Part shown: positions 38,442 through 47,449 of the stretch, in pieces
Layout of the letters: each line of letters begins with the position of its first letter
Numbering within the stretch: the first letter of the stretch is position 1
Assembly: GCA_019359695.1 (NCBI GenBank)
Contig: JAHHGV010000008.1
Span: 140,570 to 204,569 of the forward strand
DNA length: 64,000 nucleotides
Origin: Brasilonema angustatum HA4187-MV1
GTDB taxonomy: Bacteria; Cyanobacteriota; Cyanobacteriia; Cyanobacteriales; Nostocaceae
Reading direction: 5' to 3'
Position numbers and translations under genes: made by a program
Notes under the pieces: model-generated
The model's input: the letters and a program-made list of their open reading frames with translations, nothing else
Told to the model about the DNA's origin: nothing
Databases searched by the model: none

Positions 38442-39797
38442 ATGAACCTTGATTGTCTCTTTGAGATTGTTGACCGCCAATTAATTGAGAGCCACAATCG
38501 CCCCCTTAATTCCGCAGAAAACCTGATTCTGCATGGCATTTGGCAATATAGAACTTATAACCAAATGGCGATAGAGGCAGGTTATAGTCCCGGCTACTTT
38601 ACCAATGTCGTTGCCCCAGAGTTGTTTGGGCGACTCTCCGAGGTCATTGGTCAGCGCGTGACCAAAAAAAACTGTCGGGTGTTGCTGGAGTCTTATGCCA
38701 TCACCAAAGAAGCCCCAAAAACAATACCAAAAAGACAAGACCTGACGCAATTTCCCCCCATACTTAACCAGGATACGTCACCTTGCTACCCCAGCGGCTC
38801 AGTTCCTCTTGACTCTCCTTTTTACCTCAAACGTTCTTACCTTGAGGAGCAAGTTTATCAAGAAATTAAGAAACCAGGAGCGTTAGTCAGGATCAAAGCT
38901 CCCAGAGAAATGGGCAAAACTTCACTGCTGCTGAGAATTCTTGATTATGCGAACCTCCAGGGCTACCACATTATCCGCTTGAATCTAGAACAAGTCGAGC
39001 AGACAATTCTGAGCGACTTGAATCAACTTTTGCGCTGGTTGTGTGCCAATATCGCCCGCCAGCTTCAGCTTCAACCAATGTTAGACGAGTATTGGGATGA
39101 AGATTTGGGAAGTAAAGTTAGCTGCACCGTCTACTTTGAAGAATATCTACTAGAGTCAATTCATACTCCCCTGATCTTGGCGTTGGATGACGTGAACCAT
39201 ATTTTCGAGCATCCCCAAGTAGCGAAGGATTTTCTACCTCTGTTGCGTTCTTGGTACGAAGAAGCGAAAAGACTGCCCATTTGGCAAAAGCTTCGTCTAC
39301 TCGTGGTTCACTCAACAGATATTTATGTTCCTCTCGAACTTAATCAGTCTCCTTTCAATATAGGGTTACCGATTCAGTTAGACAGCTTTAGCCAAGAAGA
39401 GGTAGAGCAGTTAGCCCAACGCTATGGACTCAATTGGACAGATGGGGAAGGAGCCAGACAATTAATGACAATGGTCGGGGGACATCCGGCACTAGTACAC
39501 TTAGCACTCTATCATCTAGCTCGAAAGGAGATAACTCTGTCGCAACTGCTAGAAACTGCTCCCACTGCTAGCGGAATTTATTTTCATCATTTGCAGCGTC
39601 ACTGGGCAACCTTGCGAAAACAGCCTGAGTTAGCACAAGCTTTTGATATCGTTGTGAATGCCAATGAAGCTGTTTCTTTAGATCCCATTTTAACTCACAA
39701 GTTAAGCAGTATGGGGCTGATAAAACTTTCTGGAACTCAAGCGATCGCAGGTTGTGAATTGTATCGGCGATTTTTTACGAAAAAGGGAGAGTTATAG
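38442..39797 (+). CDS. HTH plus AAA_35-like ATPase (vWA-MoxR-associated N-terminal type)
   Basis: 451 residues from the ATG at 38442; a TTG at 38427 would add five. The N-terminal 90 residues (LNSAENLILHGIWQYRTYN, QMAIEAGYSPGYFTNVVAP) form the winged HTH found at the start of vWA-MoxR-associated proteins of cyanobacteria. The ATPase part has Walker A APREMGKTS (about 158-166), Walker B LILALDDVNHIF, and TPT/HPAL-type sensor segments near the end. Families of this build are proposed, from comparative genomics, to be NTP-driven conflict or signalling switches. The ATPase is homologous to the C terminus of the kinase upstream. The gene lies between repeat complexes. Confidence 0.8.
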   Translation: MNLDCLFEIVDRQLIESHNRPLNSAENLILHGIWQYRTYNQMAIEAGYSPGYFTNVVAPELFGRLSEVIGQRVTKKNCRVLLESYAITKEAPKTIPKRQDLTQFPPILNQDTSPCYPSGSVPLDSPFYLKRSYLEEQVYQEIKKPGALVRIKAPREMGKTSLLLRILDYANLQGYHIIRLNLEQVEQTILSDLNQLLRWLCANIARQLQLQPMLDEYWDEDLGSKVSCTVYFEEYLLESIHTPLILALDDVNHIFEHPQVAKDFLPLLRSWYEEAKRLPIWQKLRLLVVHSTDIYVPLELNQSPFNIGLPIQLDSFSQEEVEQLAQRYGLNWTDGEGARQLMTMVGGHPALVHLALYHLARKEITLSQLLETAPTASGIYFHHLQRHWATLRKQPELAQAFDIVVNANEAVSLDPILTHKLSSMGLIKLSGTQAIAGCELYRRFFTKKGEL

Positions 39798-39854
39798 TTT
39801 AGCAAAATTTCATTTACACGACGCACTGCTGTATCGATACCTTCTCCACGCTTC

Positions 39855-41417
39855 TCAAAACGTGTGTTGGATCACTTCTCCCATCTCGTTTAATTTTTGG
39901 CGAACTATTTGTGCATAGGGACTGGTCATCAAACGATTTGTACCTGCTTGAATTTCATTGCTTGCTGCTTGAAAAACCTTATCATCTACAAATACTTCGA
40001 TTTGTTCAACAAGATTTTTGAGAGAATTTGGTTCAAGAGGTATTTTAATTAAATCTTCTTTTTGTGCTTTGCTTAAAATACGTTCTAGTAAGTTTTGCAC
40101 AGTCTTTTGGCGGACTTTTGCTAGGAGTTCCCCGGGATTTAACACCCTTCGAGCTTGATCCCAACTGGACATTTTGAGAATTTCCGTGATTTCTCTCAAA
40201 GATTTTCCTTGCTCGTAGTAAAGTTGCAATGCAGGAATACATTTTCCTGCTAAAGGTGCATACTTCCTGCTCGTTTTTAATTTGCTGATATGATTTTGAA
40301 GTTCTTGTTCGATAACTTGATTAAAAGTAAGCTGAAATTGGAAGTGTAAAAATTCCAAGAGTTCGCTTTCTTCGATATCAACTTTGCTCATTGATTTAGA
40401 GAGTAAATCACCTTTCAATGAATACTCTCCAATCTCTAAGTCTTGAAATTCTAGAGATCCGCGATAACTCCAAATGTCGTATTGTCTCAGTTGTTCTGCT
40501 ACGTATTTGAGAGCTATCATCAACTCAGTAGTGTTGTTGATAGCTATACCCCGTTCCAGAAGTAGCGCTAGCATTTCTTGCAGTTGAGCATTGGTAGGAT
40601 CGGGACATTGCTTTGCTGTTTGTCGTTGTTTTAATCGATCGCGACGGTAAACTGCATGAAATATTTCGACTAAATTACTATCGTGTGTTGATAACTGTTT
40701 GATTTGGTTGTGTCGAGTCCGATTCAATAATGCCCAATCGCTGAAATGTTTAAATCCAAACTCTGATAAAAATTTTCTCAGTTCTGGATGCTGCTTAGTT
40801 TGTAAATATGCCCAGTTTTCCAAACTCATTAATTCTGGTTTAAATGTTTGCAGCACTCTCACTGTAAAGTATTGATACGCCGCCTCCGTTGTCTGAGCAT
40901 CGTGATTGACAACAAGCTGTTTTTTACGCTCTCTATCTAAAATTATCAAATTTTGACCATCATCATTCAAAACCAACCCTAATAAATCTTGATATCTAAA
41001 ACTTTCACCACCAAAAAGATGGGTGATTTTTTTACAAGCTTTTAATATTGCTTCGCTAACATAGCATCGCAAACAAAGTCCTGCATAAGCTTTCACTAAG
41101 TTATCAACAGAATTATCGCCATAAAAGTAATTTAATAGAGTAACTTGTAAGCTGTCACCGGAAAAAGCATCAAGTTGCTGAGTGAAGAAATTTTGTGCAG
41201 TTTCCACAGGATGAAGTTTGTATCCAAGTCCTTCACTACTAAAATCAATTAGCCACATATTTCCATATCTAGAGAATGGATATATTGGCGATAGCCTTTG
41301 TGGAAATTTAGAATTTGGATTTTCTTGAATTATACTAGATGTCTCAAAACATCTTTTTATTTGTTCTGTGTATTGCTGTTCATAGTTTTGAGTTTGATTT
41401 TGTCTATCTTTAGCCAT
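39855..41417 (-). CDS. Conserved cyanobacterial protein of unknown function with sigma-like HTH
   Basis: 520 residues, soluble. It is recognisable as a protein widespread in cyanobacteria (YPFSRYGNMWLIDF, LNYFYGDNSVDNLVKAYAGL, HPELRKFLSEFGFKHFSDWA), without an assigned role. The C-terminal part contains LQLYYEQGKSLREITEILK, then WDQARRVLNPGELL, a helix-turn-helix arrangement like sigma-70 region 4. It could bind nucleic acid. It converges on the HTH-ATPase gene (57 bases apart). Confidence 0.75.
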   Translation of the reverse strand: MAKDRQNQTQNYEQQYTEQIKRCFETSSIIQENPNSKFPQRLSPIYPFSRYGNMWLIDFSSEGLGYKLHPVETAQNFFTQQLDAFSGDSLQVTLLNYFYGDNSVDNLVKAYAGLCLRCYVSEAILKACKKITHLFGGESFRYQDLLGLVLNDDGQNLIILDRERKKQLVVNHDAQTTEAAYQYFTVRVLQTFKPELMSLENWAYLQTKQHPELRKFLSEFGFKHFSDWALLNRTRHNQIKQLSTHDSNLVEIFHAVYRRDRLKQRQTAKQCPDPTNAQLQEMLALLLERGIAINNTTELMIALKYVAEQLRQYDIWSYRGSLEFQDLEIGEYSLKGDLLSKSMSKVDIEESELLEFLHFQFQLTFNQVIEQELQNHISKLKTSRKYAPLAGKCIPALQLYYEQGKSLREITEILKMSSWDQARRVLNPGELLAKVRQKTVQNLLERILSKAQKEDLIKIPLEPNSLKNLVEQIEVFVDDKVFQAASNEIQAGTNRLMTSPYAQIVRQKLNEMGEVIQHTF

Positions 41418-41637
41418 AATTAGTCTCCACTCATTCTTGTGTATTGAATATAAGGTTGGCTTCTTTGTTTTATTTTCAAACAGATTTACAGTGTTGAAAA
41501 TACAGCTAAGATTGATAAAAGGGTTAATTTTTAGAGCATTCCAAATATGTTTTCACCATCACTATTTTTGTCTATTTTGAGTTGTCAATTGTCTCATGAG
41601 GGCTCTTAACAGGGAACAGGGAACGCTTAACAGGAAT

Positions 41638-41897
41638 TGTTTATAAATGATTTAGGATTGCCATATCAGTTTTTCTTGGTGCAAGATGTGAGCGCCCAAG
41701 GGGCGCGATTACACGCCCGCAACGAATGAAAGAAACACCTTTTTCACGCCCTTCGGGGAAGACCTTCGGTCTCGCTGCGCTTTAGACCTCTGGGCGTGCG
41801 CTTTGCGCATACGCCAGTCGCCTACGGAGGGAAACCCTCCTGCAGCGCTGGTCTCACCAGATACCTAGGTCGGGAGACCCTCATCAAGTACTGGCTC
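41638..41897. repeat. Nested repeat complex, inverted counterpart of 37681-37744
   Basis: 41640-41665 is a half copy of the TATAGCAATCCTA element (full copy at 53494). 41726-41750 and 41857-41897 are the inverted copies of the two parts of 37681-37744; the 106 bases between them are an extra palindromic mosaic inserted at the GGCGTG junction. The region continues with a MITE (41915). Confidence 0.8.
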
Positions 41898-41914
41898 ACG
41901 CCACATGCCTCAAC

Positions 41915-42044
41915 TGAGATCTTGCACCATTATCAATCACCGTAGGGTGGGCACTGCCCACAACGTAAAAATAAGGTTTTGAGCGAACTCTAGGCAGTGC
42001 CCACCTTACAAAAATTGCAATAACGCAACTGCTGCAAGATGTGA
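41915..42044. mobile_element. MITE of the ATCTTGCACC family, copy B, flanks CTCAAC/GTCAAC
   Basis: 130 bases, near-identical to 37978-38107 and in the same orientation. The ends are TGAGATCTTGCACC and TGCAAGATGTGA. The flanking hexamers differ by one base, consistent with an aged 6-base target duplication. It is followed by ACACCC-type octamers (42080-42125). Confidence 0.8.
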
Positions 42045-42394
42045 GTCAACGCGCTTAACCCTCGCACGGCAGTGGCTCCCCTACACCCGTGACCCCCCTA
42101 CACCCCTACACCCGTGACCCCCCTGTGTTTCTTGAGAGAAGATCTATTTTGACTTTCCACTTTTTGACTTACGTTTTGATATTAGCTTTGCTCTTAGTCT
42201 CTTAATCTCATAAAACTTATTTCATAACTCATTAACAATCTCATACAAAAACTCATGAAAAAATATAAAAAATAAATCAATGTATCAATTGAGGTTATTT
42301 AGTACCTTTTATGCTGAGAATTCCACTGAAGAAGGACTTACGAAGACAAAATTCAGAATATGTCCTACGGACACGCTACGCGAACAGAATCGAA

Positions 42395-42750
42395 TCGATG
42401 GTACTTGCAATATTGACGAAATTATTGATACCATTCAATAGTAGCTACTGCAAGATTCTAAATCTTTACAATCAGCTACTACCTTCTTCCAAGAAGTTCT
42501 CAATGCGAGTATTAAAGCCCAATATGCTTTATTACAAATGCAACAAAAGGGTTATATCACATCTTGCACCAAGAAAAGTTAATTAACTTTTAACACTCAC
42601 CTGCGTTGCCTCAAGCCTTTATTCTTACGAAAAAAGACAAGAAAAACCGTGTCACTTTCTTGCGCTGCTTTTCACTAAGTCTGGGCTTATACGGAAAGGT
42701 GCAAGATTTAAGTTATCTTGTTCAAGAAGATAACTCTGTTCCATTGCACT
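42395..42750 (+). pseudogene. Broken partial duplicate of the YcaO/TOMM gene
   Basis: 42395-42555 and 42712-42750 align with 25037-25230 of the intact gene (INIDEIIDTIQ through the LVQEDNSVP region). The codon for Gln after IDTIQ-type sequence is TAG here, and a 155-base MITE interrupts the copy. Nothing upstream or downstream of this stretch of the gene remains. It is a dead fragment, roughly 200 bases of homologous sequence. Confidence 0.85.
42557..42711. mobile_element. MITE of the ATCTTGCACC family inserted in the YcaO pseudogene
   Basis: The ends are TCACATCTTGCACC and GGTGCAAGATTTAA. The flanks are GTTATA (42551-42556) and GTTATC (42712-42717); the uninterrupted homologue at 25190 reads GCTATC once. 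This shows the empty and filled site and dates the insertion after the duplication. Confidence 0.85.
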
Positions 42751-42775
42751 GAGAGACCATTTATAAAGTAAATCT

Positions 42776-42973
42776 TTAGACGACAAGGCGACGCAGCATG
42801 ATAGGAGTCATAACAGCATATATGGCAGCTTGACTCGTTTGTAGAAGACGTTCGTAATCTTTACTGAGACGATGGTACTGGGTGAACTACCCAAATGTTC
42901 TTTCTACTACCCAACGCTTGGGTAAAATCTCAAACTCTTTTTCTGTACGGCGCATCACTTCAACATCAGCTAA
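42776..42973 (-). pseudogene. IS5-family transposase C-terminal remnant
   Basis: The reverse strand reads NLADVEVMRRTEKEFE, ILPKRWVVERTFG, then a stop where relatives have Trp, then RLSKDYERLLQTSQAA and MLRRLVV before a stop. WVVERTF plus RLSKDYE is the DDE C-terminal signature of IS5-type transposases. About 65 codons remain; no terminal repeats found. Confidence 0.85.
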
Positions 42974-43038
42974 ATTAATTCACACTCACAAATAATTCCG
43001 TTAATTTGTACATATAGTTAATTCTGAACTTTAAATCT

Positions 43039-43500
43039 ATGCCAGTTAAAGTAGGAGACACAGCCCCCAATTTCACATTACCGTCCCAAAACGGTACACC
43101 TGTGAGCCTGCAAGATTTTCGCGGTAAACCAGTCGTCCTGTACTTTTACCCCAAAGACGACACACCAGGATGTACGGCGGAATCGTGTGCTTTTCGCGAT
43201 CAATACGAAGTTTTTAAAACAGCAGGTGCAGAAGTCATTGGTGTGAGTGGTGACTCACCCGAGTCTCACCAGAAATTTGCCGCCAAGTACCAACTGCCTT
43301 TTACCCTTTTAAGCGATAAAGGCGACCAAGTGCGCAAGCAATACGGCGCAACTACAGCCTTCGGTTTGATTCCGGGTCGGGTGAGTTATGTTATTGATAA
43401 CCAAGGAGTTGTACAGTATGTCTTTGACTCAATGTTTAACTTCAAAGGTCACGTCGAGGAAGCAATCAAAACATTGCAACAACTGCAAACAGCCTCATAG
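43039..43500 (+). CDS. Peroxiredoxin Q/BCP (thiol peroxidase)
   Basis: 153 residues, normal length. It reduces H2O2 and organic peroxides with thioredoxin. The peroxidatic cysteine is in DDTPGCTAESCAFRD, with the resolving cysteine five residues later as in PrxQ, and GVSGDSPESHQKF and the C-terminal ILQ-type helix are complete. It converges on hpf. The 15-base hairpin at 43538-43580 separates them. Confidence 0.95.
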   Translation: MPVKVGDTAPNFTLPSQNGTPVSLQDFRGKPVVLYFYPKDDTPGCTAESCAFRDQYEVFKTAGAEVIGVSGDSPESHQKFAAKYQLPFTLLSDKGDQVRKQYGATTAFGLIPGRVSYVIDNQGVVQYVFDSMFNFKGHVEEAIKTLQQLQTAS

Positions 43501-43537
43501 CAGCGATGTTAAAGAGTGAATAAAGTTTTTTAAATAG

Positions 43538-43580
43538 GGTAAGTGGAGCGATCGCCTAAAGTGCAATCGCTCCACTTACC
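43538..43580. terminator. Perfect 15-bp hairpin between convergent prxQ and hpf
   Basis: GGTAAGTGGAGCGAT (43538-43552) and ATCGCTCCACTTACC (43566-43580) are exact inverted copies with a 13-base loop. It lacks a clear T tract on either side, so it may act as a bidirectional terminator or mRNA-end stabiliser. Confidence 0.6.
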
Positions 43581-43590
43581 TTACTTGCTC

Positions 43591-44247
43591 CTACATCTTA
43601 TTCTGGAAAGTCTTCTCCGGCATAGCAACGTGACCATTGGTTGTCTTGCCGTTCTTGCCGTTAGTATCACCATTATTGGTATGACGTGGTTGAATCACGC
43701 CATAACCACCGTGATTGCGTTCATAAATAACATTGATTTCGCCAGTATCCACATTGTGGAACATATAAAAGTCGTGTCCTACCAATTGCAGATGTTCTAA
43801 AGCTTCTGCCATCGTCATCGGAGGCATGGCAAAATATTTACAACGGACTACTTCTTCAGGTAGTTCTGGAGTGCGATCGCCAATTAAATCTGTGACTACT
43901 GCCTCTTGAACAACTCCTTCAATTGTTTCTTGCGCGTGTGTTTTCTTCTCTTGACGGCGCTCTTTATATTTACGCAGCCGACGGGCTATTTTGTCTGATA
44001 CCAAATCTATACTGGCGTAGAGGTTCTCGCTACTCTCCTCAGCACGAATAACACTGCCATTAGCATAAATCGTGACTTCAGCCGACTGCCTGGGATTAAT
44101 TCGGGGATTACGAGCTACGCTCAGATGCACATCTACTTCATGGGTGATGTTTTGATAATGACTTGCCGCCTTTTCAATTTTTTGATGCACATAATCCCTA
44201 ATTGCATCGGTGATTTCAATATTTTTGCCGTGGATGACAAGCTTCAT
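43591..44247 (-). CDS. hpf: Long ribosome hibernation-promoting factor (HPF/LrtA)
   Basis: 218 residues. The N-terminal YfiA/HPF domain (about 1-105, [20 protein letters not shown], basic [14 protein letters not shown]) binds the decoding centre. The C-terminal domain (about 140-198, [20 protein letters not shown]) dimerises 70S into 100S. The cyanobacterial homologue is LrtA, named for a light-repressed transcript. The 440 bases upstream are a long AT-rich leader in which no specific element is recognised. Confidence 0.93.
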   Translation of the reverse strand: MKLVIHGKNIEITDAIRDYVHQKIEKAASHYQNITHEVDVHLSVARNPRINPRQSAEVTIYANGSVIRAEESSENLYASIDLVSDKIARRLRKYKERRQEKKTHAQETIEGVVQEAVVTDLIGDRTPELPEEVVRCKYFAMPPMTMAEALEHLQLVGHDFYMFHNVDTGEINVIYERNHGGYGVIQPRHTNNGDTNGKNGKTTNGHVAMPEKTFQNKM

Positions 44248-44785
44248 GCAAACTCTCCCGCTCTATATTTTTTGTGAATTTTGTTTCGGATGACAAGGAA
44301 ATGCGGTAAGGTCTATGACTGCCGCCAGAATCTATCGTGAACGGATTTAGACTGACTACATCTAAGTTTTTGTGAGGTTTGGCTCATCTTTACCTTACGA
44401 ACCTCTGCTGTGATTCCAATCGGTTGAAAAGCAATCAGAGATTACGCAGACTTCTTTGGTTTTCTGCTTGGTGAAGGCTTAATCGTTTTTCCTAAAATAC
44501 ACAAGTCTTTTTGCTATTCTTAATTTTGTATTTTCTGTCAACCATTGTTTAGGCGTCATCAGCCAGTAGACTTATTACTCTGTTGTTGGCGTGACAGTTC
44601 TTGCAGAAAATTCCTCCCAACTCCATTGAGGTTATATATTCAAAATTAGCATCTTGTATTTTGGAAAACCAATTCCTTGACTTTCCTTTAAAATCCTTTG
44701 CATAGCTTGACATTTTTCACCCCATATTGGTTACAAGAGATACATTTTGCTCTGTATTCTCGTTGATTTTTTCTTTGTTTGTAAT
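44248..44785. other. Intergenic region between divergent hpf and lipB
   Basis: 538 bases holding both promoters. No repeat element or convincing RNA structure is seen. A small open frame on the minus strand (44688-44894) overlaps lipB and has no support. Confidence 0.5.
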
Positions 44786-45472
44786 ATGTCTTTGCACAAA
44801 AATCGATGTTTGCTATATAACCAAGTAGTGATACCATACTCAGATGCGCTGATGTGGCAGCGCACGCTTCTAGGTGAGCGCATTCAAAACCCAAGCCTGG
44901 AAGATGTGCTAATCTTGCTAGAACATCGGCCTGTCTACACTTTGGGGCAAGGAGCCAATTCAGAATTTCTGAAATTTGACCAGACTAACAGTACCTATGA
45001 AGTGCATCGAGTTGAACGAGGTGGCGAAGTCACATACCATTGTCCTGGTCAACTGGTAGGATACCCAATTTTAAATTTGCAACATTACCATAAAGACCTC
45101 CACTGGTACTTGCGTCAACTAGAAGAAGTCTTAATTCGCACACTCAAAATGTATGGCTTACAAGGAGAACGCAATCCTGGTTTTACAGGTGTTTGGTTAG
45201 AAGGGCACAAAGTTGCTGCGATCGGGATTAAAGTCAGCCGTTGGATAACCATGCACGGCTTTGCATTAAATGTCTGTCCTGACATGAGCGGATTTGAGCG
45301 CATTGTACCTTGTGGTATTGCTGATAAACCTGTGGGCAGTTTAGCTCAGTGGATTCCGGACATTTCTTTGTTGGAGGTGCGCGCCCATGTGGCAAAGTGC
45401 TTTGCGGAAGTTTTTGAGGTTGAATTGGTTATTGGTGATGTGAATGCAAGTTCCATTCTATACAATAGCTGA
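44786..45472 (+). CDS. lipB: Octanoyltransferase LipB
   Basis: 228 residues from the ATG at 44786; an upstream TTG at 44747 is not needed. It moves octanoyl from acyl-ACP to lipoyl domains, the first step of lipoate synthesis. Signature [19 protein letters not shown], the catalytic Lys in GIKVSRW and the Cys in [10 protein letters not shown] are all present. It is single-gene; no lipA next to it. Confidence 0.95.
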   Translation: MSLHKNRCLLYNQVVIPYSDALMWQRTLLGERIQNPSLEDVLILLEHRPVYTLGQGANSEFLKFDQTNSTYEVHRVERGGEVTYHCPGQLVGYPILNLQHYHKDLHWYLRQLEEVLIRTLKMYGLQGERNPGFTGVWLEGHKVAAIGIKVSRWITMHGFALNVCPDMSGFERIVPCGIADKPVGSLAQWIPDISLLEVRAHVAKCFAEVFEVELVIGDVNASSILYNS

Positions 45473-45889
45473 AGAGAATTTAGCGATTTTTTGGAAGACG
45501 AAAAAGCTGCTGGTAACGGAGGCAGCAAAAATGAACGTGGAGATTTTACTTATCAAGAACTTAGCTCGACTTTATCCATTGAAAAATAGCTTATTGTATG
45601 TGTAAGATACAGTTTACCAGTAGTAAATAGCAACTAACATGATGTAAAGAATTAGCCCAGTAGAATGCCTAAATCAGTAGCGTTAGTGTAGATGAAATCA
45701 AAGCAGAATCTCTAAGGACTTGCAGAGAAATAAGATACCAGATAATGTAAAGGGTTAACGACCCAAAATGGGTCTAAATAAATAAACAGGGTCATCAAAG
45801 CAGAGCTATTTCATTCATGGATTATTGTTTTATGGTTTATCTTGCCAATAATTTTGCCTTGCAAATCTCCAAACTTCATTTACCGAAAC
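45473..45889. other. Region upstream of the guanidine hydrolase operon
   Basis: 417 bases. Two small hairpins are seen: GCTGC/GCAGC at 45506-45526 and GACCCA/TGGGTC at 45759-45774. The conserved core of a guanidine-I riboswitch was looked for and not seen, nor a clean GTA-N8-TAC NtcA site. Confidence 0.5.
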
Positions 45890-47083
45890 ATGACTGAACA
45901 ATCTTTTACTGATCCTAATTCTCATTTTCAGCCAAGTTCTACGCAAGCAGGACGTGCGCTGGAAAAAGAAGCCCGTTTACCACTAACAGGCTGGCAGCAG
46001 GAAGTTTCTAGAGGACTAGAATTTGGGTTAGAGGCAGCAGACAGTATACGCGATCGCTCGATTCCTACCTTTTCTCGTGGAGAACTTCCTCACTTTGCCG
46101 GGATTAATACTTTCTTAAAAGCACCCTATTTAGAAGATGTGCGGAAAGTTGGTGAATACGACGTTGCGATCGTCGGCGTACCGCACGATTCGGGAACTAC
46201 GTATCGACCTGGAACGCGTTTTGGTCCTCAAGGAATCCGCCGAATCTCCGCATTATATACCCCTTATAACTTTGAATTGGGTGTAGACCTGCGCGAGCAG
46301 ATTACTTTATGTGATGTAGGTGACATTTTCACCATTCCAGCTAATAATGAAAAGTCCTTTGACCAGATTTCCAAAGGCATTGCACATATTTTTAATTCAG
46401 GTGCATTCCCCATAATTTTAGGAGGCGATCACTCAATAGGCTTTCCCACTGTTCGTGGTGTTTGTCGTCATTTAGGCGATAAAAAAGTCGGGATTATTCA
46501 CTTTGATCGTCATGTGGATACCCAGGAAACAGATCTAGATGAAAGAATGCATACTTGTCCCTGGTTTCATGCCACAAATATCAAAAATGCTCCAGCAAAA
46601 AATTTGGTGCAATTGGGAATTGGTGGTTGGCAAGTACCGCGTCAAGGTGTTAAAGTTTGTCGAGAAAGAGCCACAAATATCTTAACAGTGACAGACATCA
46701 CTGAAATGGGACTAGATGCAGCCGTCAACTTTGCCCTAGAGAGAGCATTAGACGGTACAGATTGCGTTTATATCAGTTTCGATATTGACTGTATTGATGC
46801 AGGATTTGTGCCTGGAACTGGTTGGCCCGAACCTGGTGGATTATTACCGCGTGAGGCACTATATTTGCTGGGTAAGATTGTCCAAAACACACCTGTTTGT
46901 GGATTGGAAGTTGTAGAAGTTTCACCACCTTATGATATTAGTGATATGACATCATTAATGGCGGCGCGAGTAATTTGTGATACTATGGCACATTTAGTTG
47001 TATCAGGTCAATTACCGCGCAAAGAAAAACCTGCATATATTCATCCCGCAACACAACCAGAGTTAGTGGAGGAATGGAGGTAA
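45890..47083 (+). CDS. gdmH: Nickel-dependent guanidine hydrolase (ureohydrolase family)
   Basis: 397 residues from the ATG at 45890; a TTG at 45842 would add 16. Ureohydrolase metal motifs GGDHSIG, FDRHVDTQ and FDIDCIDAGFVPGT are intact. The long N-terminal extension (first 80 residues) and the DRHVD form fit the Sll1077-type enzymes, shown in Synechocystis to hydrolyse guanidine to urea and ammonia with Ni2+, rather than agmatinase. The neighbours are decisive: hypA- and hypB-like genes follow at once, as in the sll1077-sll1079 locus. The stop overlaps the ribosome-binding site of hypA. Confidence 0.88.
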   Translation: MTEQSFTDPNSHFQPSSTQAGRALEKEARLPLTGWQQEVSRGLEFGLEAADSIRDRSIPTFSRGELPHFAGINTFLKAPYLEDVRKVGEYDVAIVGVPHDSGTTYRPGTRFGPQGIRRISALYTPYNFELGVDLREQITLCDVGDIFTIPANNEKSFDQISKGIAHIFNSGAFPIILGGDHSIGFPTVRGVCRHLGDKKVGIIHFDRHVDTQETDLDERMHTCPWFHATNIKNAPAKNLVQLGIGGWQVPRQGVKVCRERATNILTVTDITEMGLDAAVNFALERALDGTDCVYISFDIDCIDAGFVPGTGWPEPGGLLPREALYLLGKIVQNTPVCGLEVVEVSPPYDISDMTSLMAARVICDTMAHLVVSGQLPRKEKPAYIHPATQPELVEEWR

Positions 47084-47086
47084 AGT

Positions 47087-47449
47087 TTGCACGAAACTGA
47101 TATGACAAAGGCACTAATTTTAACAGTAAAAGATTGGTGGGAATCCCAACCTGAGCGCCCAGTAATTTCTCAAGTTCACTTAATTGTTGGTAAATTCACT
47201 TGCGTTGAACCTGCAAGTTTGCAATTTGCTTTTGAAGTACAAACGCGCAATACTTTTTTAGAAAAAGTCAAATTGATAATTCAAGAAACACCACTAATTG
47301 CCTTTTGTCATCGTTGTCAACAAGAATATTCACCTCAAATTGGTTTACAGTACGCTTGTCCTGAGTGTAATACCTCAATGGAGGATATTCGCTCAGGTAG
47401 AGAATTAAAAATTGACAGAATTGAGTACGCTTATGCATCAAACATTTGA
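47087..47449 (+). CDS. hypA: HypA-like nickel chaperone of guanidine hydrolase
   Basis: 120 residues. The TTG at 47087 is chosen because GGAGG at 47076-47080 lies 6 bases upstream and because it restores Met-His-Glu, whose His2 is the nickel ligand of HypA proteins; starting at the later ATG would lose it. The zinc site is FCHRC and CPEC. By analogy with sll1078 it serves nickel insertion into the hydrolase and not hydrogenase. It is 3 bases after gdmH and overlaps hypB by 17 bases. Confidence 0.88.
   Translation: MHETDMTKALILTVKDWWESQPERPVISQVHLIVGKFTCVEPASLQFAFEVQTRNTFLEKVKLIIQETPLIAFCHRCQQEYSPQIGLQYACPECNTSMEDIRSGRELKIDRIEYAYASNI

Noticed and set aside
42311..42586. 91-residue open frame
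   Set aside because: It runs out of frame through the YcaO pseudogene and into a MITE.
45600..45640. NtcA-type site
   Set aside because: Only GTA-N9-TAC and GTA-N10-TAC spacings found, not the N8 spacing.
45473..45889. Guanidine riboswitch before the hydrolase gene
   Set aside because: The conserved core was not seen; GGGTTAACGACCC has an ACGA loop-like piece but lacks the paired hairpins of guanidine-II.
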